Source: Candidatus Allofournierella pullistercoris
Lineage (GTDB): Bacteria > Bacillota > Clostridia > Oscillospirales > Ruminococcaceae
Direction: 5' to 3'
NCBI GenBank assembly: GCA_018883715.1
Contig: JAHLFP010000004.1
Location: 1-39,172 of the forward strand
Length of the DNA: 39,172 bases
Position 1 is the stretch's first letter; every line of letters starts with the position of its first letter. Made by a program: the position numbers and the translations under genes. Below the pieces are notes generated by a model. That model had not been told where the DNA came from. It did not search any database and was given only the letters and a program-made list of their open reading frames with translations. This document shows, one piece after another, positions 27,840 through 35,956 of the stretch.

Positions 27840-30821
27840 TTACAGGCAGTAAGCGTAGTCAGAAAGAATGGTTTCCATAAGCTGTTTCAAAGGTGCATAG
27901 GTCTTGGTGTCCTGTGCCAGAACGGTCTGGTACTCATCGTTGCCCAGACGAACCTTCACAAGGCCGGTTGCACGATCCAGCACGCAGAAGCCGGGGTTGG
28001 TGCTGTCCGCCATATCTGCCTCGGAGGCAAATACGGTGAACTTATCCTTGTAAGGTGCGCTGGCATAGGGGCAGAACACAGCACAGTTGCCGCACTCGTT
28101 GCACATTTTGTCCACATGAACAATCTGCTCTTTGCGCATGCCGGGTACCTGGATGGCCAGGTTTGCACGGTTGGGGCAAACGTCCACGCAGTTTTCACAA
28201 ACAGCGTTACAGCCAAGGCAACGGTCGGACTCGGTCTTGCCGTCCACATACTCAGCCAGAGCACTGCGTTTTGCCTTCAGTACGGAAGCTTCCTCCTGGA
28301 AGGGGGACTGAGCCACGGTGCTGTTCACAATGTCCATGGCGGCGGCGGTGGCGTCGGCAATGGCTTCTACCACGGTGGCGGGGCCACGCATTGCGTCGCC
28401 AACCACATAGATGCCGTTCTCGGCACGGCAATGCTCATCCAGCACAGCCTTGCCCTTTGCGTTCACAGGGATGCCACTGCTCAGGAAGTAAGCGGTGTCC
28501 ACCTGCTCGCCGATGGAGGCGATGACGCAGGAAGCAGGCAGGCTAATCTGCTCGCCGGTGGCTTCGGGGCTGCGACGGCCGGAAGCGTCCGGCTCGCCCA
28601 GGCGCATTACATCGCACAGCAGCTGACCATTCTCAAAGCGGACAGGAGCCAGCAGTTCGCAGAACTCCACGCCATCCTCCAGAGCCAGCTCCAGCTCTTC
28701 CTCGTCGGCGGGCATGTAGCGCTTGGTACGACGGTACACAAGGCGAACATTCTCTGCACCCTGACGCTTTGCGGCACGAGCGGCGTCCATGGCGGTGTTA
28801 CCTGCACCAATGATTACCACGTCGTTGCCCAGGTTCAGGCTTTCGGGGTTTTTCTTCAAGGCTTCCAGGAAGTCCAGTACGTTCATGGCCTGCTCGCCTT
28901 CCAGCTTCAGCTGGCCATGGTTCCATGCGCCGTTTGCCACAATCACATGGGTAAAGCCCTGTGCCAGCAGGTCGGCGGGGTTCAGAACGGTGGTGTTCAG
29001 CTTTACGGTGACACCCAGCTGCTCCAGCATCTTTGCGTCGTTGGCGATGGCTTCACCGCTGATGCGGAATTCGGGGATGATGTGTTTTACCACACCGCCC
29101 AGAGCGTCCCGCTTCTCAAAGATGGTGGCCTTTGCGCCAGCCCGTGCCAGGAAGTAAGCGGCTGCCATACCAGCAGGGCCGCCACCGATGATGGCAACGT
29201 TCTCGCTGCGCTCTGCGCCAGCTTTCAGAGTGGGCAGGAAGGCGTCAAAACCGCCCTCAGCGGCAACCAGTTTTGCGTCACGGATATGTACGCTGTCCTC
29301 GTAGAAGTTACGGGTACATTTGGTGGTGCAGCGGTGGCTACAGATGGTGCCGGTGATGAAGGGCAGGGGGTTCTTCTCGCAGATAACCTTCAAAGCCTCT
29401 GCATACTGGCCCTTGCCAACCAGGTCGATGTAGGTGGGAATGTCCTGATGGATGGGGCAGCCAGCCTCCTGACAGGGAGCCACAAAGCAGTCAATCAGGG
29501 GAACCTGGGTGTCCATCTTACGGCTGGGCAGGGGCTTGATGGGCTTCACATGGTGAACGTCCTTCTTCACAGAGTCAACCAGAGCATCCAGCTTTGCCAT
29601 GTCCACGCCAGCAAAGGGAACATAGTCCATGTTCACCAGCAGGTCAGCCATGGGACGCAGACGGTTGTATCCACCGGGTTTCAGCAGGGTGGTGGCCAGG
29701 GTGATGGGCCAGATGCCGGTTTCAAAGATGGAACCGATGTTGAACTGGTCAGCACCGCCGGAGTAGGAAACACGCAGTTTGCCGTCAAACTCCTTCTCCA
29801 CCTTCTGAGCCAGGCTGATGGACAGGGGGTACAGGCTCTTACCGCTCATGTACATCTCTTCGCCGGGCAGCTCGCCACGGGCGATGGTAACAGGGAAGGT
29901 GTTGGTCAGCTTAATGCCGAATTCCACACCGTTCTTGTCGCACAGAGCCAGCAGACGACGGAACATGGGGATGGCATCCTCAAACTGCAGGTCGCCCTTG
30001 AAGTGGTGGTCGTCAAAGACGATGTAGTCGTAACCCATATCGTCCAGAGTCTTGCGAGCGAACTCGTAGCCCAGCAGGGTGGGGTTGCACTTGATGTAGG
30101 TGTTCAGCTTCTTCTCGTCAATCAGGTAGGTTGCAATCCGCTCAATTTCATCCGGCGGGCAGCCATGCAGGGTGGACAGGGTAATGGAGGTGCATACATG
30201 GGGGTTGATGCTGTCGATGTATGCCTCGTCAATGCCGGGCAGACGGCTCAGGTTTTCCTTAGCCCAGGCAACGCACTCTGCCCAGATGGGGGTGGCGGAA
30301 GCGTCCTTCATGCCCTCGATGTAGTTGTTGACCTTCTCGCTCTTGATGCCAGCCAGGTCATAGCCAACGCTCATGTTAAAGACAAAGCCGTTCTCGCTGC
30401 CCAGGCCGTACATCTTGCTGATGAGCTTCAGGGCAAACCAGCCCTTTACATACTCCTCAAAAGCCTGGGGAACCCGCAGCTCGGTGCTCCATTCCACGTT
30501 GTAGCACTCGTCCTCTGCCTTAATGCAGGGCTTGGAAACGGGCAGGTCTTCACCGTCGATAATCTGAACGGTTTTTACCTCAAAGAAGCGGCTGCCGCCA
30601 GCGTAAGCGGCAATCAAGTTCTGTGCCAGCTGGGTGTGAGGGCCAGCGGCGGGGCCAAAGGGGGTTTCCACCTGCTCGGTAAAGATGGGAAGCATCTTGC
30701 CGCTGGTGTGCTTATAGATGTCGCCTACGCCAAAGATGGTGCGGCGGCTTGCGTACTCGGTAATCACCCAGTCCATCAACTCAGAAAACGGAATGGGGCG
30801 CATGATATCGCTCATGTTCAA
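27840..30821 (-). CDS. ygfK: YgfK-type putative selenate reductase/oxidoreductase (GltD-like FAD/NAD(P) and 4Fe-4S domains)
   Basis: MRPIPFSELMDWVITEY...VAIIGGGPAGMAAAYFLARAGAKATIFEKRDALGGVVKHIIPEFRIS...CLGCNAVCENCVDVCPNRA...CNECGNCAVFCPYASAPYKDKFTVF. Confidence 0.94.
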   Translation of the reverse strand: MNMSDIMRPIPFSELMDWVITEYASRRTIFGVGDIYKHTSGKMLPIFTEQVETPFGPAAGPHTQLAQNLIAAYAGGSRFFEVKTVQIIDGEDLPVSKPCIKAEDECYNVEWSTELRVPQAFEEYVKGWFALKLISKMYGLGSENGFVFNMSVGYDLAGIKSEKVNNYIEGMKDASATPIWAECVAWAKENLSRLPGIDEAYIDSINPHVCTSITLSTLHGCPPDEIERIATYLIDEKKLNTYIKCNPTLLGYEFARKTLDDMGYDYIVFDDHHFKGDLQFEDAIPMFRRLLALCDKNGVEFGIKLTNTFPVTIARGELPGEEMYMSGKSLYPLSISLAQKVEKEFDGKLRVSYSGGADQFNIGSIFETGIWPITLATTLLKPGGYNRLRPMADLLVNMDYVPFAGVDMAKLDALVDSVKKDVHHVKPIKPLPSRKMDTQVPLIDCFVAPCQEAGCPIHQDIPTYIDLVGKGQYAEALKVICEKNPLPFITGTICSHRCTTKCTRNFYEDSVHIRDAKLVAAEGGFDAFLPTLKAGAERSENVAIIGGGPAGMAAAYFLARAGAKATIFEKRDALGGVVKHIIPEFRISGEAIANDAKMLEQLGVTVKLNTTVLNPADLLAQGFTHVIVANGAWNHGQLKLEGEQAMNVLDFLEALKKNPESLNLGNDVVIIGAGNTAMDAARAAKRQGAENVRLVYRRTKRYMPADEEELELALEDGVEFCELLAPVRFENGQLLCDVMRLGEPDASGRRSPEATGEQISLPASCVIASIGEQVDTAYFLSSGIPVNAKGKAVLDEHCRAENGIYVVGDAMRGPATVVEAIADATAAAMDIVNSTVAQSPFQEEASVLKAKRSALAEYVDGKTESDRCLGCNAVCENCVDVCPNRANLAIQVPGMRKEQIVHVDKMCNECGNCAVFCPYASAPYKDKFTVFASEADMADSTNPGFCVLDRATGLVKVRLGNDEYQTVLAQDTKTYAPLKQLMETILSDYAYCL

Positions 30822-30890
30822 TCTCCTTTTTCATATTCAACAGGTTTTTGGGCTTGCCCGCACACTTTAGGCCCGTGCGTCGGCCAATTT

Positions 30891-30930
30891 ATACCCCGCC
30901 CGCCTGGGGTTTTTGGCGGGACGGGGATAC
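30891..30930 (-). other. Very GC-rich intercistronic hairpin between ssnA and ygfK
   Basis: ccccgcccgcc (30894-30904) pairs with ggcgggacgggg (30915-30926); no T tract. Confidence 0.7.
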
Positions 30931-30936
30931 AATTTT

Positions 30937-32274
30937 TTAGCGACCAGCGTTGATGCGGTTCCACAAATCGGCGCTCTGCTCACGGCAGTGTGCCAGAACG
31001 GCTTCCTTGTCGATGCCAACCAGCTGGCGGTTTTCCATCTTCACAACACCGTTGATGATGGTGGTCACCACACTGCGACCGGTCATACCAAACAGGATAT
31101 GACTGTTGATGTTGGAAGCATTCATCGGGGTCAGGGGGTCATAGTCGGAGACAATCACGTCGGCGTAAGCGCCGGCCTTCAGGATGCCGATGGGCTTTTT
31201 GAAGAAGCGGCCAGCCATAGCGCGGTTGTTTTCAAACAGCATGGTGGGAATCTCGCCCCAGGCCACGTTGGGCTTGCAAGCATTGTGCTTGTGCAGTACG
31301 TTTGCCACCTTGTAGCTCTCGGTCATGTCGTTGGTGTAGCCGTCGGTGCCAAGACCCACGGTCAGACCTTTTTCCATCATCTTCAGGATGGGAGGGCAGC
31401 CAACGGCGTTGCCCATGTTGCTTTCCGGGTTATGTACCACCATGGTGCCGGTGTGTTTCAGCAGGTCCATCTCGGCCTCGTTGATGTAGATGCAGTGACC
31501 GCAGATGGTTTTATCGCCCAGAATGTCCATGTCATGCAGACGGAATACCAGGCGCTTGTTGTACTTTGCCAGGCTGTCGTACAAATCGTCGATGCCCTCG
31601 GCCACATGGATGTGATAGCCAGCATCCTGGGGCTTTTCAGCGGCGCAGTACTCCAGAGTCTCGTTGGACAGGGTGAAGGGAGCGTGCATACCCATCATGC
31701 CGGCAATCATGTCGGAGTCGTCCTGCTGGGCGTACTTGATGAAATCCACGTTCTCCTTAACGGCGGCTTTCATCTTGTCAGCGCCGTCACGGTCGCTGAT
31801 TTCATAGCACAGGTTGGAGCGAACACCAAACTCCTTGGCGCTCTCTGCAATGGCGAACAGGCTGCCCTCGATGCCGCCGTAGCTGGCATGGTGGTCAAAA
31901 ATGGTGGTAACACCGTTCATGATGCAGTCCAGATAGGTTGCATCGGCGCTTGCCTTGGTGTCCGGCAGCAGCAGGTTGCGGTCGATGGTCCACCACTGCT
32001 GGTCCAGAACCTCCAGGAAGTTGGTGGGGTTGTTTCCCTTGATGGTCAGACCCCGGGCAAAGGCGGAGTAGATGTGGTTGTGGGCGTTGATGAAGCCGGG
32101 CATAATCACGCCACCCTTTGCGTCCATAAAGCGGGCGTCAGGGTATTTGGCTTTCATCTCCTGGGTGGTGCCAACATCGGCAATCAGGTTGCCCTCGATG
32201 GCTACACAGCCGTTGTCCAGATAGGGCATTGCTTCATCCCGGGTGACCAGGCGACCGTTTCCGAGCAGATACAT
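30937..32274 (-). CDS. ssnA: SsnA-type aminohydrolase
   Basis: MYLLGNGRLVTRDEAMPYLDNGCVAIEGNLIADVG...GFINAHNHIYSAFARGL...NFLEVLDQQWWTIDR; SD aaaaggagacg. Confidence 0.93.
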   Translation of the reverse strand: MYLLGNGRLVTRDEAMPYLDNGCVAIEGNLIADVGTTQEMKAKYPDARFMDAKGGVIMPGFINAHNHIYSAFARGLTIKGNNPTNFLEVLDQQWWTIDRNLLLPDTKASADATYLDCIMNGVTTIFDHHASYGGIEGSLFAIAESAKEFGVRSNLCYEISDRDGADKMKAAVKENVDFIKYAQQDDSDMIAGMMGMHAPFTLSNETLEYCAAEKPQDAGYHIHVAEGIDDLYDSLAKYNKRLVFRLHDMDILGDKTICGHCIYINEAEMDLLKHTGTMVVHNPESNMGNAVGCPPILKMMEKGLTVGLGTDGYTNDMTESYKVANVLHKHNACKPNVAWGEIPTMLFENNRAMAGRFFKKPIGILKAGAYADVIVSDYDPLTPMNASNINSHILFGMTGRSVVTTIINGVVKMENRQLVGIDKEAVLAHCREQSADLWNRINAGR

Positions 32275-32575
32275 GGTTTTCGTCTCCTTTTCTATTGTGT
32301 TTTGTGACAAGGTTTATTCGCCATTGTGGCAACAAAAAACCGCCCAGAGCCAGAACTGGCCCAGAGCGGATACACAGGAAGGAGTGACAAAACAGGGGGA
32401 TTTGCGATTTTGGCACGCCGGGGGTACCTGTGTATCGCAGCCCGTGCGCGAAGCACTCCGTTACAGCTGTTTTGACAAAAGAATAAATAATGAAGGCCAT
32501 CCCAAGATGGCTGTGTTAAAAAAAGTACAAATCAATGGAAAATAGTACGGCCCAGGTGGCCGTACCCCCAGTATA
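32275..32575 (-). promoter_or_regulatory. Structured 5' leader of ssnA with candidate promoter (-10 TATACT 32570-32575) and internal intrinsic terminator (32332-32369)
   Basis: Stems gtacggcc/ggccgtac (32545-32565), gccatc/gatggc (~32497-32513), cctgtgtatc/gatacacagg (32427-32436 with 32369-32378), terminator ccgctctgggccagttctggctctgggcggtttttt. Confidence 0.55.
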
Positions 32576-32805
32576 GCAAAGTAAAGACGGGATATGCAAG
32601 GAAAAAAACTAAAAAGGCTGGAATTCTATTTTTTAGATAAATTAAGGGGCAGTTCTTTGTGTACAATGGCGAAAGACTGCACAAATCAAGGAAAAAAGGG
32701 TGGGTGAATTGGACAAAAAAGCGGTGTTTGTTTTGGTGATGTTGGTTATAGCAATAAAAACACAGCGATGAAAAAAGAAAAAATCTCCCCTTAAAATATT
32801 GCGTC

Positions 32806-32820
32806 ACCCGGAGGCGTGTT
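32806..32820 (+). repeat. Isolated copy of dispersed motif ACCCGGnnnCGTGT
   Basis: gtcacccggaggcgtgttt. Confidence 0.55.
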
Positions 32821-32856
32821 TGATTGATTTTTGGGGAAATACCTGCAAAAAAGCAT

Positions 32857-33072
32857 AAAAAAGACCCCCGGATGATGTGCAGTCAAACCGGGGGAGTGCC
32901 CACAACTGAGGATGAGAGAAATTCAGCTATTAAGAGGGCGAGGCTCAAATAAACAGGCGGTGCGGCCGCCTGGCACAGCCCTTGAGCAGGACGGTGCAGA
33001 TACAAGGGGAGCCATGGAACGAATGGACTTCTCTCCAATACCAAAAAAGAGAAGGCGACATCCCCTTGCAGT
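32857..33072 (-). ncRNA. Predicted standalone structured RNA (~215 nt) between the LytTR two-component operon and ssnA
   Basis: Extended -10 TGTTATAAT (33085-33077). Hairpin 1: caagggga/tccccttg (33003-33010/33061-33068) with inner cttctc/gagaag. Hairpin 2: gctcaa/ttgagc with inner caggcgg-tgcgg-ccgcctg (32943-32987). Terminator: cccccgg/ccggggg (32865-32894) plus T6. Confidence 0.6.
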
Positions 33073-33112
33073 TAAGATTATAACATATAATCCTGAGAAA
33101 AATGAAAGCTAC

Positions 33113-33149
33113 GCACGAAAAAACGGTAAAATTGCACCAAAAGACGGTG
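33113..33149 (-). promoter_or_regulatory. 21-bp-phased direct repeat, candidate LytTR response-regulator boxes
   Basis: gcacgaaaaaacggta (33113-33128) and gcaccaaaagacggtg (33134-33149): 13/16 identical, offset exactly 21 bp. On the minus strand they read tACCGTtTTTTcGTGC / cACCGTcTTTTgGTGC upstream of the extended -10. Confidence 0.55.
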
Positions 33150-33280
33150 AGATTCCCAATAAATCGACAGGTTTTTCGACTTGTTTACAGTAGGATACTG
33201 GCCCCCAGCAAATGCTTTTTATGAAAAAGGCTTTTTTGCGGGGCAATACAAAACAAATAGCAATAAACCTACAGTCTTGC

Positions 33281-34612
33281 TTAGGATGGTTCTGCTGATT
33301 GTTCCGGGCGAGGCAGGTGGTAAAACAGGGCAGTGGCGGTAAATTCCTCCCCCTGCCAGTCCACCGCAAAATCCCCCTCATGCCGCTCCAGCACCGCCTT
33401 TACATTCCGCAGGCCATAGCCATGGGCCAGAGAATCCTCCTTTTGGGTGGGAAAAAGCTCGGCGCCGCCACTCTGAGCGGGAGCTGGGGGCGCAGTGTTG
33501 CGCACCGACACAAGAAGTTCCTCCTCTTGCCACTGAATCCGTACCCAGATGTGCCGATGGCCCTTTACACGCTGGCAGGCTTCCAGCGCATTGTCCAGCA
33601 GATTGCACAGCAGGACGGACAGGTCCGCTTCCTCCAGCGCCAGCCCTTGCAGGTTGCACAGCCGCAGTTCCATCAAGGTGTCGTGCTGGCAGGCTATGGC
33701 AAACTTCTGGTTTAAAACCACATCCACCAGCACACTTCCAGTATGGGCCACCACAAGAGAAGGGGCAATCTGTTGCTGTACGCTGGCGATATACCGGCAG
33801 ACAGCATCGTCCTTGTTTTGTTCCGCAAGGCGATACAGGATGTTCAGGTGGTTTTTAAAATCGTGGCTTAACTGCCGCTGAGCGCCATAAGCGCCGGTCA
33901 GTTCACTGGAGTGTCGTTTTTGCAGTTCCAGTTGCTGGCTCAGCAGCAGGTTGTCCCGGCGCACGGTATGCCACAGGGTCAACTTGTCCAGTACCCAGGT
34001 CTGCAACAGGCACAGCCCCACAAGTCCGGTGCTAATGAATACGCTGATGGTCAACGGGGCGGCATATTCTTCCACCAAAAGATATACATAGGACACAAAG
34101 GTAAGGGTAAACAGGGGCAAAAAGCTACTCAAAAGCCAAGAATACGGGTTTTCCTCACCAGCTCCAAGGCGCAGTGCCAAATCCTTGTTCAGCAGAAAGG
34201 TGAGCAGCAGACACACGATGGCGGAGAGCAGTAAAAGGGGCGGGCTTTTTTCCAAGGAGTAGGCGGGCAGATGAAAGATACCTGCGGTGGTCAGTACCAC
34301 AATTCGCCGCACACAGACATCCAGCATGAGGTAAAACAGCACCCCGTACACCATCACATACCAGGGACTGTCATGGGTGTACCGGCCAAAGGCTACCAGA
34401 GAGATGGCAACGAGCAAAAACAGCACAAGGGGCGGAAGTGCCATCAGCCGAACCAGCACCAGCTCCCCAATCAGAACCAAAAACAGGCTGGGGATGAACA
34501 TCTTGCGATGGCGGCGGGGGGCGAAGGCATCGCACACCCGGACAAAGGTAATTAGTTGCAAAATATAAAGAAGACTGTTCTTTACCGTGTCAAGCCATAT
34601 GGGGTTCAGCAT
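33281..34612 (-). CDS. GHKL-domain sensor histidine kinase (AgrC-like)
   Basis: N-terminal multi-TM region; QRQLSHDFKNHLNILYRLAEQ, LCNLLDNALEACQRV, GYGLRNVKAVLERHEGDFAV. Confidence 0.88.
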   Translation of the reverse strand: MLNPIWLDTVKNSLLYILQLITFVRVCDAFAPRRHRKMFIPSLFLVLIGELVLVRLMALPPLVLFLLVAISLVAFGRYTHDSPWYVMVYGVLFYLMLDVCVRRIVVLTTAGIFHLPAYSLEKSPPLLLLSAIVCLLLTFLLNKDLALRLGAGEENPYSWLLSSFLPLFTLTFVSYVYLLVEEYAAPLTISVFISTGLVGLCLLQTWVLDKLTLWHTVRRDNLLLSQQLELQKRHSSELTGAYGAQRQLSHDFKNHLNILYRLAEQNKDDAVCRYIASVQQQIAPSLVVAHTGSVLVDVVLNQKFAIACQHDTLMELRLCNLQGLALEEADLSVLLCNLLDNALEACQRVKGHRHIWVRIQWQEEELLVSVRNTAPPAPAQSGGAELFPTQKEDSLAHGYGLRNVKAVLERHEGDFAVDWQGEEFTATALFYHLPRPEQSAEPS

Positions 34613-35328
34613 GATTCCTCTCTCGCTTTCCAAAGTAAGAATTCCCTTTGCAGGTCACGAAACAAGGGTTTGCTCACCGGGATGGTTTGCCCGGTGGAGA
34701 GGATGACAGTGTAGTTCAAAAAGCGCTTCACTACCCAGAAATTCACAAGGAAACTTCGCTGAACCAGATGAAAATCACTGTCGGATAGCTCATTTGCCAG
34801 CTGGCCAAGGCTGGTGTTGCAGACCAGTTTTTCCTGAGTGGGGTTGATAAAGTGGGCAATTACATGGTGACCGCTGGCTTCAAAATAGGCAACCGAGGGC
34901 AGCGCTACCTCCACATCCTGCCCACCACTGCGCAGCAGGATGGTTTGGTTTTTGGGGTGAAGCTGCTCCCAAAGTGCCTGCATGCAGGGGGCAAAGGTTT
35001 GGCTCAGTTGCTCCTTTAAAAGATAGCGAAAGGCGGACACCTGATACCCCTGAGGGGCATAGTCCAGATGGTTGGACACAAAGATAATCCGGGTGGTGGG
35101 GTGCTGTTGCTTCAATTGCTCTGCCAGGGCAAGACCGCTGACCTTTGGCATCTCCACGTCCAGAAACACCGCATCGTAATGGTTGCAAGCAAGCGCATCC
35201 GAAAACTCCGGCGCACTCCCGAAACAGTCCACCGGGAAGCGCAGGTCCTTTTGTGCTAAAAACGTTTGAATCAGCTGTGCAACCTGACGCAGATAGGCCG
35301 GCTGGTCGTCACACACCGCAAATCGCAA
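34606..35328 (-). CDS. LytTR-family response regulator
   Basis: MRFAVCDDQPAYLRQVAQLI...YDAVFLDVEMPKVSGLALAEQL receiver; VALPSVAYFEASGHHVIAHF...FHLVQRSFLVNFWVVKRF LytTR domain. Confidence 0.92.
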   Translation of the reverse strand: MRFAVCDDQPAYLRQVAQLIQTFLAQKDLRFPVDCFGSAPEFSDALACNHYDAVFLDVEMPKVSGLALAEQLKQQHPTTRIIFVSNHLDYAPQGYQVSAFRYLLKEQLSQTFAPCMQALWEQLHPKNQTILLRSGGQDVEVALPSVAYFEASGHHVIAHFINPTQEKLVCNTSLGQLANELSDSDFHLVQRSFLVNFWVVKRFLNYTVILSTGQTIPVSKPLFRDLQREFLLWKAREESC

Positions 35329-35341
35329 ACAAATCTCCTCC

Positions 35342-35956
35342 TCAAAACGGTTGTGGGCCTTGGGCCGGCTTTGCCGCAGCGGGAAGCTGAGCCAGCCGCT
35401 CCAATGCCTGGGGGGTGTCCACGTCCCAAAGCTCCCATTCCCACTGGGCCTGGGTAAGGCGCACCAGATGGGGGTTGTTCAGGATGACCACGCCGCCCCC
35501 TTTTTTAGGGGGCAGACAGCAAAGCTGGTCAAACAGATGGGCGGGGAACAGCACCGGGCTTTGTCCCTGATCCCCCCAGGCAAGGCGGTGGATGCAGTTC
35601 GGTTCCTGTGCAAAGGCATCCGCCAGACGCCGCAAACTGTCTGGCTGACACAGGGGCTGGTCCCCCGGCAGGAACATACATCCATCCACCCCCTGCATGG
35701 ACTGCAAGGCCAGGCGGATAATCTCGTTTCGTGCCTCCAAATTGTGGAGCAACACCGGCAAGCCCTGCTTTTTTGCCAGCTGTTCCACTTCTGGATGGCG
35801 GGTTACCACCAAAAGGCGGTCAAATTTATCCCTTGGCACACAGGCCAGGCTGTACTCCATCATGCAGCCCCCTGGCAGGGGCGCAAGCAGTTTGTTGGAG
35901 CCAAAGCGCCGTCCCTGTCCGCTTGCCATCCAGATGCATCCCAATACCGGCTTCAT
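35342..35956 (-). CDS. mocA: NTP transferase, molybdenum cofactor cytidylyltransferase-like (MocA)
   Basis: GCIWMASGQGRRFGSNKLLAPLPGG...MFLPGDQPLCQPDSLRRL...GQSPVLFPAHLFDQL. Confidence 0.85.
   Translation of the reverse strand: MKPVLGCIWMASGQGRRFGSNKLLAPLPGGCMMEYSLACVPRDKFDRLLVVTRHPEVEQLAKKQGLPVLLHNLEARNEIIRLALQSMQGVDGCMFLPGDQPLCQPDSLRRLADAFAQEPNCIHRLAWGDQGQSPVLFPAHLFDQLCCLPPKKGGGVVILNNPHLVRLTQAQWEWELWDVDTPQALERLAQLPAAAKPAQGPQPF

Noticed and set aside
28116-30953. 945-aa plus-strand ORF antisense to ygfK (and similar long antisense ORFs at 18204-19745, 19927-21024, 25130-26467, 26587-27852, 30913-32307, 36900-38159, and minus-strand 1372-2970 over prfC)
   Set aside because: Same mirror-frame artefact of codon bias opposite well-supported genes.
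32275-32575. Canonical purine riboswitch or T-box in the ssnA leader
   Set aside because: No recognisable three-way-junction purine aptamer core and no T-box antiterminator sequence seen by eye.
32532-32807. 91-aa minus-strand ORF upstream of ssnA
   Set aside because: AT-rich, no SD or motifs, overlaps the ssnA promoter and first leader hairpin; probably spurious.
32940-33062. Small minus-strand ORF inside the predicted RNA (MSPSLFFWYWREVHSFHGSPCICTVLLKGC...)
   Set aside because: SD-like aaggggg directly abuts the ATG with no spacing and the 5' part is locked in hairpin 1; insufficient to call a signal peptide precursor.
32912-33193. 93-aa plus-strand ORF opposite the predicted ncRNA
   Set aside because: Basic low-complexity translation, no good SD, covers terminator and promoter signals on the other strand. 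Not excluded absolutely.
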